Shown here: positions 24,006 through 36,080 of the stretch, one piece after another | Numbering within the stretch: the first letter of the stretch is position 1 | Layout: each line of letters starts with the position of its first letter | Origin: Martensiomyces pterosporus | Taxonomy: Eukaryota > Kickxellomycota > Kickxellomycetes > Kickxellales > Kickxellaceae | Direction: 5' to 3' | Assembly (NCBI GenBank): GCA_025201845.1 | Contig: MU603955.1 | Coordinates: 62,001 to 126,000 of the forward strand | Length of the DNA: 64,000 nt | Notes under the pieces: generated by a model | What the model was told of the DNA's origin: nothing | The model's database searches: none | What the model saw: only the letters and a program-made list of their open reading frames with translations | Program-made: the position numbers and the translations under genes

Positions 24006-25866
24006 CTTTTAATGACATGCAAATGCACGCCATGCATTCAAGAATCACAGCGCCCCATCACACTACTCGATTATTGGTGTGTGCAGGCAGCGGGATGTGC
24101 CTTTTTGCGCCTAATCCACGACATCTCCCTTTCTTCAGCGACATAGTCTTTGGGGAAGCGCAGCCCTGAGCTGCTGGTGGCAGCCAGGCGATCGCAGTGA
24201 GCTGTCAAGCTCTTGTGGTTTCCGCTTCCACTGGAAATGGGCGTACGATGGTTTTGATATGTATGGTCTGGTAGAGCAGCCGATTCTCAGTTTTTTATAT
24301 AGCAAATTGTTCTATCGGACATTTGCAGCCCATGCCGAGCGCCATTCAAAAATAGGATCAGGTTATTCCCCTCGCTTTAGATGGCTGCCGCATTGAGGTC
24401 ATTTACACATGCCCGCCTTTGCTAGTAAGGTGACAAGCAGCAAATGCCACACACGAATTCGGGGAAGAAAAGTGATGTGCGCTCAGCCTACGATTAAACT
24501 CTTCGTTTCTTTCTTTTTCCTTTTTTCAGGGCGTTGCCGTCATTCAAGGCATCGCACTACCAGAGGGGAATCCGGTTTCCGTGCTGCATGGCACCTGCTG
24601 GTTCCCCTTGCTTGGTCCGCACACATGGAGCCCCACTACACCCGGAATAGCAAGAAAACCTGGAGTGCCACAAAAGGGCCTCTTTCGCCCTTGGCCATTC
24701 CATACTCCTCTTAGACCCATGCTTTGCTCTTTGTTCAGCTGCTTGTGCTGTTGAGAAGCAGTGTGGTTGTATGCTGCACAACTCTCGTCGTAAAATAGCC
24801 ACCGCGCAAACGACCAGGCTGCGCCGTCGTTATCTCCCCACATTCCATGGCGTGGCCGGTGCATTTCGGAAACAATGAGCAACGAGGAACGCCGGGTGGA
24901 AAGGGTGTGCGAATTTCATCTTTTCCATTCTGAGCTGCCTCTCTCCCATTTAGCGATTCTTTGTGGTCGTGGTGGGATATGCAGTTATCCGGGAAAACAA
25001 TGGCCCCGTTACTCCAGCCATACGACAAGAGTCATTGCATAGATTGCCATTGATTTTTAGTTGCCGGTGGTCGTTGGAAAATGCGCAGGTTATTCCACTT
25101 GACAACCGCTTGACCACATGGGTTAGAGTAATATGCATCTAGCACTGAAGTGGCACATCGGGGCTATGCTTCATGTATACATTGGCCGCTATTTATGAGC
25201 ACGCTGCAGCAAAACCGCTGAAGGGGTTCCAGGCACGCACTCAGCCCCCTGAAAAAGCCAGCACACATGCGGATGGCAGCATTGGAGGCATGCGTGGGGT
25301 GCTGAAATGACCAGCGGAGGAAAATATCCGCTACCAAGCAGCTGTCCGCAACCCTGTACAGCGAATTAGCAAAGTGCGTGATGGCGAGCAGACAATCGCA
25401 TGTAGCGCCTGTTGTCTACCACAGGCCCCTATTGCCAAAGATCACGCACACCCGGTGTTGAGCCCTCAGCAGCGGAACAAGCAGCCTCGTAACAAGCGAG
25501 GAAAGGGCTGGGTGGCTTTTTGTGTGCTTGGAGCGCCTGCACATTTTGGGCAGAAAAGAGCAAGTGTCAAATAACTTGTACATGATGACGCATAAATTAA
25601 AAGCTGAGGTGCACTTGGCCAGAAAGAGGCACCACAGGCTCACCCAATCATATTGTACTCGGCATACACGGCGCCTATCTCACGCAAGATTGCTTTGTTC
25701 TATTTTCTACTTTTGCCCTTCGCTCGGCAGCACTATGTTCTGCAGGTGGTGTCTGTTTGGAGCCTCTTGATAGCCACACTGAGGACCTGGTTGAATACTT
25801 TTTGTGTCTAATTTAGCCAGCAGCGCTGCATGTTTCGAGTGGAAATATGTGTGCGTGTGCAGAGTT

Positions 25867-25886
25867 AGCTAGCTAGCTAGCTAGCT
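25867..25886. repeat. (AGCT)5 palindromic microsatellite
   Basis: Five perfect AGCT units, self-complementary, able to extrude a hairpin. It lies in the gene-poor region; no function is evident. Confidence 0.85.
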
Positions 25887-28122
25887 TGCGCGTGTCCAAT
25901 TAACGGAGCAGATTACAATATCCACCCCCTCACTCACTATAGTTGGCACGCCTGCAGCTGTCAGCTGCCATCCATTCCAGCATGGCTGCCTCTCTCAACA
26001 TAAATCATAGTCCCCCACGTGGAGTAGAAGATGATACTGCATGCATCTGGTTCTTCCCAAAAACAGGAAATCCCGTCATAACTGGCGACAATTATCAGCA
26101 ATTCGTCTATTTTCTGGGTTAAACAGAGAAGCACGACTGGCAAATCGACGTAAACATGCATGCATTGCTGCTTGTCACCATTCTCGAGGAGCAAAAACGA
26201 CTGCCATGCGAGTGCCAAGCAGCCCCAGCTCGAGAGCCACTTGGTAGCTTGATTTTCGCTCCACTGATGCGCACACATGTTTGTGGATTCTTGTATAATA
26301 CGGCTGACGACTATTTTTAATACCAGTCAACAGCGATTCTCCTGGGGCCAAGTTGAACAAAGGACCAGCAAGGCTCGCTTTCAGCCATTCCTGTATGGCT
26401 GGCGCGCCCGTGGGTTTGTAAAACCACGCTGTGCATATCAGCGGCGCCAGCATGTGTAGATCGCGATAGCATTACGAGACTGTAGAGGCTGATTCGTACT
26501 CGCTACATGTGAACCACTGCTGCCGCCCTGCAAATGCAAAGCGTGCGCCGGAACCGCATAGCCTAGATGGCCGCTGTCAAGACGGCATTTTTTCCTATGC
26601 AATATTGAAATGGGGCCTGCTCCTTCTCTGGTAGTGCGCGCCGGCTGACAGCAGCCAAATTGAAAATCCAAGCAGGAAGAGGGGAGATAGGAGCATGTGT
26701 GTGCGCAATATAGGGGGAACAGAACATTCGGCTGTTCTATTATAAATTATTGCCACTGCCACAAATGTTCAAAGGGGAGCCTGTGCAAAAATGCGTATTC
26801 TCATTCCGCTTCTATTATTTCATGTTCCACACATCAAACCAAAAAAAAAGCTGAAAAGAGATGAAGGCTATTCTCCCCTTCTGTGTGCAGCGGAAACGCC
26901 CAATAGGAACAGAAAATAGAAAAAGGTGACCTGAATATGCTAGTACAAAGAAACCCATCTGCTACTGAGCACTGCAAATTTAGAATAGGCCTGCACTAAA
27001 GCGGCAAAGGAGCAAACCACACCAGCCATTAATACTACGCGCTTCCAAAATAGCACAGATTCCAGGAACCCCTTTTGCGCTGCTGTCATGCAGCATCCTT
27101 TCAACCACACCCCCTGCCTGCTTTCGTATGCACTGACAGGTACTGGCAGCAGCTGCGTGCTTTTCATTTATGCTGTGGCGCGAGCTGCCTGTTTCAGGTC
27201 TACGCAAAAGGCGACTCCACTCAAAATGCATCAATCAGACCGCCAGTGGTCTGTAGGGAGTACGCCGAAGAAGACTCTCCTCGCTGCGATTGCTGTTTGT
27301 ACCTGAAGCATGCTCGCTGCGGTTATAGTGCCAGATGACGGGCACTGTGAGAGGACCGCCTCCAGCAGACTAGAGGGCCACTGCAATGAGGATCAAGCCA
27401 GCTGTGGACTGTGGCAAGTACGACTAGCATTCCACCGTGCCAAACAACACACTATGTTGCTTCCTCCCGCTCAAGTGGTGGTTTTTCACCGTGCACTGGC
27501 TTCTGCTTTTGATTACTGTGCTTCGTCTCTTCGCCTCCACAGTGTTGCACACAAGCAACAAATGCCGATAGGGAAAAAGGGGTGCCGTCGGGACCCGATG
27601 TGTGTGGTGCGTGTATTGGTGGCAGTAGTGTGAGCTGCTTGTGCACCCGGCTTCGCTGCTGTTGTGGCAGCCTGGCAGCGTGTCCGGGCGACACCTTGAT
27701 CCATGCGTGGTTTCAGCGTTGGGGAGGCGAGAAGCAGGGGCAGGGTGTGAGCTACAGCCATTCCATGTCACTTGAGCTGCTGAGAAGGGTTCTGGCCCCC
27801 GTATGCACATGATCGCAGCTTGTGAGCTTGGTTCGCGTCAAGAGAGTGGCAGGCTCTCGTGCATGTCCAGGTCTGGCTTTGGTGTTTCCCTGCTCTTGTC
27901 TCCTGGCCGTTGCTGCAGCAAGAGCTATGCCATAAGAGCCGCACCACAAGTTGGCAGTATGCGCGCACCGGCACCATAGTTGTTTGCATTTCTGCTCCGT
28001 GTAGCCAAAGGCCAGGTGTCCTCGCTTGGCTCAGGCTCTCCCGCCATTCCCCCAAACACCCTGCCTTTTTTTCTCATACGTCCCTCTCTCTTGTCTGTTT
28101 GTCTGCTCCTTTCCTTTTTTCA

Positions 28123-30402
28123 ATGCCCCTACCCGCCCTCCACACAAAGCTGCCGCAATCCTTGAGGAAGATAGCGGGTAGCTTGCCCCGGTTGGGAGCT
28201 CCCTTTTCTCGCCGCATTGGCACAGCACGCGTCATTTCTCAGCAAGCAGCATTGGCGGAGCAGCGGCACGGCAGGCGGCACCCGCGTTTCGGCCGATATG
28301 AATTAACCCACCTGCTCTTGGACAGCAGCAGTTCAATGCGGGCAATCGATCTGTGTCACAAACGCACCTTGTCTTCTGGTGCCATTGGACTTAATGGGCA
28401 GAAAATGAAAAAGGACACGATCTTCGCCGTTTCCACCCACCCCGGAAAGGCCGCAATCGCTATTATTAGAGTCTCTGGGCCCCGCACAGCAACGGTAAGC
28501 AGTAGTGTTGCCACCTGTCTGTTTCTATTCTGGGCGCTGTGCGGGGAAGATTCGATTCGCACCCTTTGTTTAAATATAGCTGCTGCACTGACACGCAAAC
28601 AAACCTTGTGCCTCGCCAGCCAACCAGACCATGCACTAATAACTGCGGTTATAAATATTGCGTTTATGCTAGGTGCTGCAGCTAATGGTGCCCACAAAGG
28701 GAAGATCGAGTGCGGTGCAACTGCCGGTTCCACGACAGGCACTGATGACCAGGATCGTCCATCCCTCCAGCAGCACCGATATTTTGGACACAGGCCTTGT
28801 GCTGTGGTTCCCAGGCCCGCACTCGTACACGGGCGAGGACATGGCCGAGTTCCACGTCCACGGAGGCACCGCCGTGGTAGCGAGCGTTCTCACGGCGCTG
28901 TCGCAAATCGGGGGCTTGCGCATGGCCGACGCGGGCGAGTTCTCGCGCCGCGCATTTGACAACGACAAAATGGACCTCACCGCGCTGGAGGGTGTGGCCG
29001 ATTTGATCAATGCCGAAACGGAGGCGCAGAGGAAGCTAGCTGTGAGGCAGGCGAGGGGCGAGCTGCACGAGATGTATGAGAGGTGGAGAGTGAGGATGGT
29101 TGGGCTGATGGCGCAGATCGAGGCGTACATTGATTTCAGCGAGGAGGAGAATATTGAGGACGGCGTGTATGAGGGCGTTTGTCTGGCGGTGGAGGGGCTA
29201 GCGGTGGAGATTGCTGGGCATTTGGATGACAGAAGGAGGGGGGAGATCCTACGTAATGGTGTAGCGCTCTCGATTGTTGGTCCACCGAATTCTGGAAAGA
29301 GCACGCTACTGAACAAACTCGGTAAGCCCAGATTGGTTTAGCCAGAGCGGCTAAACACTCTCAAAACACATTCCGCAGTGCAACTCACGTTTCTCCACTG
29401 GTCATTTGTTTGCATTGTTCCCAAAACCACCAGGCGAATGAGAAAAATTGTAGCGGCTGCTATGGCTAAAGATGCCCGCGTTGTTTGCACACAGTGTTTG
29501 GCTTGCCGTTGCTAAAGCCTGTCTTTAATCTATATTCAGCCTTTTTTCATACCGAGGTGTAGCTCAGAGACAAGTGGCAATCGTCTCGCCAATTGCCGGT
29601 ACGACGAGGGACATTGTCGAGACAACGCTTGACATCGATGGCTACCCACTTGTCGTGCGTGACACGGCGGGGCTGCGCAAGTCCACCGACATCATTGAGA
29701 CTGAGGGAATCAGGCGGGCTTTGGAATCTGCAAAAAGTGCCGATATCCGCATCTGCATGCTCGACGCCAAACAAGTGCTGCTGGGTGGGGATGCTGTACA
29801 CGGACCCCCAGAGTGGAAGGAACTTTTGGACCTTCCGCACACGTTTGTCGTCCTCAACAAGGCCGATATGCTCGGTGGTTCCGAGGATAGGCAGAAAGAG
29901 CAAATGGCGGTAGATTGGGCCAAGAAAATGGGGATTGGGAATGAGACCTGCTTGATTTCGTGCTCCAGTTTGTTTGGGTGGGACGAAATGATGCACAGGC
30001 TGGCACGGCATATCAAGAAGACCTGGGAGGCGAGTAGCTCGCAGCAGATGCCGCTGACCAAGGTGCGACATAGACAGCATCTCCAGGAGTGCTTGGCACA
30101 CCTGCAGGCGTTCAAAGGTACGTCGGTGTCTCTAGCCATAGGCTAGCATTTCATGTAGCTTGTGTCTGCAGCTGAGCGTTTAGTCCTCTTGAGTGCTCCT
30201 GAATGCTCCTAAACACCACTGAGTACTCTTGAGTGCTGAGGTCGGCAAATTTGGCTGCTCTGTAGGTATCGACGAGGATATGGTGGTCCTCGCTGCCGAG
30301 GAATTGCGCAAAGCCAGCGAGTCTCTGGGGCGGATCACGGGCAAGATAGGCATTGAGGACGTGCTGGATGCGCTGTTCAGCCAGTTCTGCATTGGGAAGT
30401 GA
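28123..30402 (+). CDS. MSS1: Mitochondrial tRNA-modification GTPase MSS1/GTPBP3 (MnmE family)
   Basis: Predicted join 28123-28494, 28673-29321, 29563-30117, 30266-30402, giving 570 residues. With MTO1 it installs the carboxymethylaminomethyl-type or taurinomethyl group at wobble uridine 34 of mitochondrial tRNAs. The N-terminus is Arg-rich and lacks acidic residues, like a mitochondrial presequence; ATG 28123 is chosen, and ATG 28337 is an alternative. Order: tetrahydrofolate-binding N domain ([34 protein letters not shown]), helical domain, and inserted G domain with P-loop GPPNSGKST (about 327), GTTRD, DTAGLR, NKAD and SCSS. It ends FCIGK, the family's C-terminal Cys motif. Introns of 178, 241 and 148 bases have GTAAGC, GTAAGC and GTACGT donors and TAG acceptors. 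Mitochondrial IF-3 follows 242 bases downstream on the same strand. Confidence 0.93.
30178..30240. repeat. Degenerate short repeats in MSS1 intron 3
   Basis: Imperfect repeats of a TGAGTGCTC/TGAATGCTC/TGAGTACTC-type unit fill about 60 bases of the intron. They are polymorphic-looking, and no function is evident. Confidence 0.55.
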
Positions 30403-30644
30403 GGTAGTGCAGCACAGCATTCGTGGATAAGAAGGGGAGCCGAGCCAGCACCTGAGTGCCATGCGCAATCGGTTCGGCTCGCGATATGAGTGGAGACGCT
30501 ACTGGCAGCAAGCCCGTGCAGTTTCAATTTGCTGCAAATTGGCCCTTTTGATTCGTTTCAGCTGCACTCGCTTGCTTGCTTCAGGGCCTATACTCAATGT
30601 AATTTCTCTTCGTTTTTGTGGTCACTCCATATTCAGAAGAAGCA

Positions 30645-31658
30645 ATGCTAGCAAGCAGATTCCCACAGACGCCAAGGCATGGAGCGGCGGCGTGTCTATT
30701 GGTGGCACGATTGGCAGCCGCATTCCACAGCAGCTGCGGTGCGGCCAGCAACAGCAGCAGCAGGCCATCGTTCCTGGGCTCCAAATTCCCGGCACAGAAA
30801 GGCAGCACCGGTGTAGGAAACAGCAGCTCATCGAGTATGCTTCGCACAGCACTAGGACAGAACAAGGCGAAATCACCGTCGCCATCACTAGGCGGTGCTG
30901 AAGCAAAGTCTGGTGGTAGTAGTGCGCTGCCTAGACAGAGGTTTGGCGGCGGGACCAGAGTAGGAGGGCAGCCTGGATTCAAGCGGCCTGGAGGCAGTGC
31001 TGGCAGCAGCAAGCCCTCGTTCGGCAGCCCTTCTTCTCCCAGAACAGGCAATCGCGCACCTAGTGGCAGCAGCAGTGCATACGACGCCATACAGCAGCGG
31101 ATCCAGCAGAGGCTGCAGCAGGTGAAGAGGAAGGAGGAGGGAAGCAAGGACCGGCTACCCCGAGACGAGGAAATCCAGTCGCCAATGATCACGTACATCA
31201 CTCTGGACGGAGTCATCGAGGGCGTGCGGCCCCTGTCCCAGGTCCTGCACGAGTTGGATCGCGAGCAGTTTACGCTGATGATGGTGGATCCGCAGAAGGA
31301 CCCGCCGGCATGCCGTGTGTTTTCGCGCAAGATTTTGTATGAGCGCGAGAGGCAGGCGAAGAAGCAGAAGAAGACCACTACGAAGGCGTCCAAGCCGCAG
31401 ACCATCCAGCTGAACGCTAATATTGGCGACCACGATCTGGAAATCAAGATGAAGAAGACGCTGGCGCTGCTGGATAAGGGGAAGAGAGTCACGATTGTGG
31501 TGGAGAAGCGGTCGCTGAATGCCAGGAGGAACGACAGGCTGCAGGAGCTCGTCCCGTTGATCATGGGCCAGGTTGAGGGGCGCTGCTCGATCGTTAACCC
31601 GCCGGCTATGGACGGGCCTACGTGGTCGGTGGCACTCCAGGGCAAAGCCAAGGAGTAG
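30645..31658 (+). CDS. MTIF3: Mitochondrial translation initiation factor IF-3
   Basis: Single-exon protein of 337 residues. IF-3 binds the small mitochondrial ribosomal subunit, keeps the subunits apart and proofreads the start codon and initiator tRNA. The first 35 residues (MLASRFPQTPRHGAAACLL and on) are Arg/Ala-rich without acidic residues: a probable mitochondrial presequence. A disordered Ser/Gly-rich stretch follows to about residue 150. The N-domain signature is DEEIQSPMITYITLDG with VDPQKDPPACRVFSRKILYE; the C-domain signature is QTIQLNANIGDHDLEIKMKK followed by LLDKGKRVTIVVEKR. Yeast Aim23 and human MTIF3 are the comparable proteins. The ATG at 30645 is chosen because it gives a presequence. 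Tandem after MSS1. Confidence 0.9.
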   Translation: MLASRFPQTPRHGAAACLLVARLAAAFHSSCGAASNSSSRPSFLGSKFPAQKGSTGVGNSSSSSMLRTALGQNKAKSPSPSLGGAEAKSGGSSALPRQRFGGGTRVGGQPGFKRPGGSAGSSKPSFGSPSSPRTGNRAPSGSSSAYDAIQQRIQQRLQQVKRKEEGSKDRLPRDEEIQSPMITYITLDGVIEGVRPLSQVLHELDREQFTLMMVDPQKDPPACRVFSRKILYERERQAKKQKKTTTKASKPQTIQLNANIGDHDLEIKMKKTLALLDKGKRVTIVVEKRSLNARRNDRLQELVPLIMGQVEGRCSIVNPPAMDGPTWSVALQGKAKE

Positions 31659-32896
31659 TGATGGGGCTCTGTCTTATTCGCATCATTTGCTCTAGATGTC
31701 ATCCCTAAGCAAGCAACAAATAGATATGTGTGCATATAGACCCAAGCCCGGCACTGAGATGCTCTTCGCCAAGTCGCCTCCCACCTGCGTATGGCTAATC
31801 TGAGCAATTAGACGTGCAAGGCGCCAATGTGGTGTGGTTAATCTCCTCCACTGTCTCCTCTTCACAGTCATGCAGAAAGGGCACAGCACAAAGCGCTGAC
31901 AGGCTGCGTGCGAGGAGTTGAGAATGAGCAGAAATGAGCCGCGACGACAATGGAGGCGAAAAAGTCACTGTGGGGGCGGAAGATACTTGCTTCTGCTCAA
32001 GTGCATGCGTTGTTGCATGTATGAGTTAGAGCCGCACCCAACCAAATGGGAAGCGCCGCATATCCATCCACCCAGCCGCCTGTTTGACATAAGCTGGTGA
32101 TAGCACATGTTTTACGTGTGTGCTCCAATTCAGATGGCTGATGGTGGAAGAGAGCATCGGGGAGATCGGGTGCTATTGATCATGTGTAAGAGACCCCACC
32201 ACTGCTGCCACTGGCGTTTCGCTACACACATATTGCGGCGCCAGGCGTCTTGCTGTTGTATTCTTGGCTCAGGCGTGTACACTTGGCGCGTGTGATCTCT
32301 GTGTGGGTGCACCGGGCGCCCTTTCCCAGCAGCACATGACGAGGTAGCATTTGTATTTTTATGCGCATTTATCTCTTAGCCACATGCTGCCTCAGCTGCG
32401 GGCCACCACCCTCCGCCTGGGGGTGCGTTGTTTTTTCTCTCTCGTTCCTGATGCGGCTGTCTATTGAAGGATATTAAAAAAGCGCTGGTGATGCGGCCAG
32501 CACTTGGGCTTCTCGATCCAGCCTGCGACGGCTTTCCTTCCTCTGGTTAATAAACCATACAACTCTTTTTTTTTTTTCTTTTTCTTCTTGCCTGTACTTT
32601 ATCCGCTAGCCATTACCACCTACTGCTCAAGTCTTCCTTGCTATACTATTCCTGCCTCCACAGACGTAGGGCAGCGCAGTAGCTTTTGAAGCCTAAAATA
32701 GGTCGCACCCAGCAAACATTGCTTCTCCACTCTTTGCCAACGTCATACACCCCCTTCGAGGAATACAAAAGAGAGCCTTTGCAGAAAGAAAAAAAGGCAC
32801 CAAGGTCTCTCTGGCCTCCCTCATCTGCTCCTATTTTCTTGTATCATTACACCCTTGCGCACTTTCATCATTATACCCACACAGCCAGAAACGCAA
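31659..32896. other. Intergenic region before the sugar transporter
   Basis: About 1.2 kb without a protein-like frame. A T-rich tract at 32560-32590 and CT-rich DNA to 32890 suggest the transporter promoter and leader. No RNA gene is seen. Confidence 0.5.
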
Positions 32897-35800
32897 ATGA
32901 CCCAGCCGGCGTTCGAGTACACGTCGCTGCTAAAGAGCGGCAAGGCAGCTCCAGGAGGATACCCCGGCGACACCATCGAAAGCGATCGACGGCCAGCCAA
33001 CGCCAGCCTCTACCAGTCCTCCAATAGCGACTATGAGCGCTCGTCGGTGCAGTCCAGCGACGACGATGGGCAGCAGCAAAGGCCGCTGCTGACTGCGTGG
33101 CAGCTGCTTAGCATGACTGTGCTGCTGGCTGGTATTCAGTTCGTGTGGACGGTGGAGCTGGGGTATGGAACTCCTTACCTGCTCTCGCTGGGGCTGTCGA
33201 AGCCCTTGATGACTTTGGTGTGGATGGCCGGCCCGCTGTCAGGTAAGTGGAGAATAGGCCTTCCTTTTCTCATTATGCACTTGCATGTATGAACTTTGAT
33301 TGTCAGCGACTCGTCTAGTCTCTTTTCCCTGTTGTCCTATTCTGGTGATTACAGGGCACTGAATCCCTCCGCCCGCCTTGCTCTGCTTTGCTGCCACTGC
33401 GGGCCATTCGAGCGAGCGAGTGGCCGCGAAAGCACATAACATGACGAGCAGCGGCAGCAAGCAAGCAAGTCATATGCCCAGATTAGCATATGCTCATGGC
33501 TTTTTTATTTATTTATTTCTTTAATGATTTGCAAAAGCCGAGTGAGGGGCAACAAGGGATGCGTTGACTTCGACTTTCGCTGCTATTTTTCCTCAAAGAC
33601 GCGCATCCCTTGCCATTCTTTCAGTCATATGCAAATGCACTGACCAGCCTCCCTGATTCTGCTCTTGTTGATGCAGTGTGCTAACAGCCGGACACCAGGT
33701 CTTCTGATCCCCTTTTGCCGCATTGTTTATAGGGCTCATCATTCAGCCACTTGTTGGTCGACTCAGCGACAGATGCAGGTCTCACCTGGGCCGCCGCCGG
33801 CCGTACATTATTGGAGGTGCTGTGTTCGTAGTCACGTCGGTCATTGTGATCGCCTACGCAAAGGAGCTTGCGGCGCTTCTCGCGCGCATATTGTTCCCAG
33901 GAGTACCCGAGTCGGATTCCAACTCATTCGTAAGTGCACAATACAGCATGCTTTCGCTAGGCGGAGCAATTCTGGCGGAGGAGGGCATGTCTTGCTAAAA
34001 GGCACCCAATTTGTGCGCTCTTGGAATGTAGGTCAGCAGAACAGCTATTGTTCTCGCCGTTGTGGGCTTCTACGTGCTGGACTTTAGCATCAACACGTCA
34101 CAGGCCTGTGCCAGGGCCCTGGCCCTCGACATTCCGCCCCTGAGCCAACAGGACCTGGCCAACGCCTATGCAGGGAGGATGCTCAACCTGGGCAGTGTTT
34201 CGGGATACATGATGGGGTTCATGGATCTCCGTTCGCTGGTGCCGTGGAAAACCAACTCGCAGATGCAGGCGCTCTGCCTTATAGCCACTATTGTATTCAT
34301 GGCCACCATCACCTGGACCTGCGTCTGCGTGCGGGAGGTGCCAGTGAAGCTCGAGGCAGGCGCTGATGCTGGCTTTGCATCGACTGAGCAGGGAGAGCGG
34401 GTTGCTACGCGGCAGGATGAGAAGGGCGGGTGGTACGCCATGGTTGCCGCTATATTGAGCGGCGTGGCTCAGCTGCCCACCCCAGTGCAGCGTGTCTGCA
34501 ATGTGCAGTTCTTTGCGTGGATCGCGTGGTTCCCGTTCCTGTTCTTTGCTACCACCTGGGTCACCGAGGTGATGGCCAGAACGGGCGACACCAGCGACCC
34601 AGAGTTTGCTGAGAGAGCCACGCGTGCCGGGTCGTTTGCACTCTTCCTCTACTCCATCGCCTCTTTGGGGTTCTCCGTGGTTCTGCCTGTGCTTGTGGAT
34701 GACCACAACGACTCCTCGCCACAGCGGCTTGCTGATGAGGAAGGCGAGGAAGGCGAGCACAGGGGCTGGGCGGCGAAGAAGGTCTCGCTGACCACCATGT
34801 GGCGGATCTCGCTGCTTACCATGGGCGCAGTGCTTCTGTCGACGTACTTTGTGGCCGATGTACGCGGCGCCACTGTGCTGATTGTTGCTATGGCGTTTCC
34901 CTGGGCACTGGCTATGTGGGCGCCGTTTGCGCTGGTCGGGGAGTACGTGGCCATTGCGTCTGCATTCCAGCAGCACCTATCGTTGTCTGTGGGCATGCAT
35001 GGCGATGCTGTGTGCCCAAATGCAGCGGCAGACCAGAGCGAGAGCGAGTGCTTTGACAACGAGTGCATGGCCAATGAGAACGACGACGGCGAGGAAGAGA
35101 ATGAGGAGTATATTTTCCAGCAGCCAGCACACTCCTCGTCCTCAGCAGCCAGTGGCGGCAATGCAAGCTCGCTGCCTAGACACCACCATAGCAACAACCC
35201 AAGGCTCTCGCATCTCATTCCAGGCGGTGGTGCGCCAAGGCGCGGGTCATCGTCTACTGTGGTTGCAGACAACAGCGGCGTGATGCTCCCCACCGGCTCT
35301 ACCAGCTCGAGCTACCGCCGTCAGACCGGCGATAGTGGCAGTGCCGGCAAGAACAGCGGTAGCACTACGGCTCCGTCGTCGTGGAAGCAACCGCATGATG
35401 TGGGTGCCCTTGTAGCGCATCGGCTGCTGGCTGCGCGGGGAGACAGCATTGGGTCAACTATCTTGGATGACGACACAGCTAATGCTGGCGGCGAGGGGTC
35501 GGAGAGAGCATCTGTGTTGTTTGCGAAACACCCCATCGCACGCGCAAGCGGCGGCGGCTTGAGGACCAGCAGCCAGGCGCACCACCATGCGCTGGACTTG
35601 AGCTTTAAGAAGAGACAGAGCAAGAAGCCGCTGGTTTCTCTCAGACGCCCGCAGTACGCTGCGACAAGCTCGGACGATGACGATGGGAGCCAAGAGGGTG
35701 TCCTGGTGAACGGGCGGAAGACGAGTGCCGAAGGCAGCCTGGAGGCGGGCACGATTCTGGGTATCCACAACATGTACGTGGTGTTCCCACAGTTCGTCAT

Positions 35801-36080
35801 CAACGCCGTTTCGTCTTTGGTGTTTGCCTGGTTTGGCGGCAATAGCAGCAGCGGCGGTAGCGAGCACGGAGCAGCGCGGTCGGTCGAGTACCTGGCAATG
35901 AATGCCCTCTTCTCCAGCTCTTCCACGGCAGCTGCATTGGCGGATAGCGGTAACGAGGTGGTCGGGTGGGTGCTGAGGATTGGCGGAGTCAGCGCATTAG
36001 TTGCCGCTGCGTTTACGCTCTTCCTGTATGACCGCCAGCGCGTGCGGCGGCACGTTGCAGATAGCCTGACTGTAGACTAA
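32897..36080 (+). CDS. SUT/SLC45-type sugar:H+ symporter
   Basis: Predicted join 32897-33242, 33733-33929, 34032-36080, giving 863 residues. Membrane transporter of the glycoside-pentoside-hexuronide superfamily; plant SUT, animal SLC45 and fission-yeast Sut1 move sucrose or maltose with protons. The hallmark spans the first splice: WMAGPLSG joined to GLIIQPLVGRLSDRC, then HLGRRRPYIIGG (the RxGRRRP loop). About 12 hydrophobic segments are expected. Near the end, GIHNMYVVFPQFVINAVSS matches the conserved segment near helix 11 in SUT proteins. Between ALVGEYVAIA and that segment lies a hydrophilic region of about 250 residues (505-755), acidic then Ser/Gly/Arg-rich, which makes the protein much longer than typical SUTs (about 500-550). 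Introns of 490 and 102 bases have GTAAGT donors and TAG acceptors. Substrate is not shown. Confidence 0.88.

Larger units (their letters stand above)
22364..28122. other. 5.8-kb region without recognised genes between divergent genes
   Basis: Lies between the divergent starts of the homeodomain gene and MSS1. It holds only short frames with no family resemblance, AT-rich patches (24000-24010, 26740-26760, 26820-26850) and small repeats. The homeodomain gene's promoter and leader must lie at the left end. A TATA-like TATATG at 22520 is in the wrong orientation to be sure of. I looked for tRNA A/B boxes and spliceosomal RNA signatures by eye and found none. Confidence 0.45.

Noticed and set aside
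22364..28122. tRNA, snRNA or transposon in the gene-poor region
   Set aside because: By eye I found no tRNA A/B-box pair with a cloverleaf, no U1-U6 signature and no terminal repeats or transposase motifs. A covariance-model and repeat search would settle it.
30581..31807. Long minus-strand frame (about 400 codons) opposite mitochondrial IF-3
   Set aside because: It mirrors the IF-3 codons, has no family resemblance, and the plus-strand frame is strongly conserved.
34098..34976. Long minus-strand frame opposite the transporter
   Set aside because: Shadow of a GC-rich third-position bias; the transporter reading is supported by homology.
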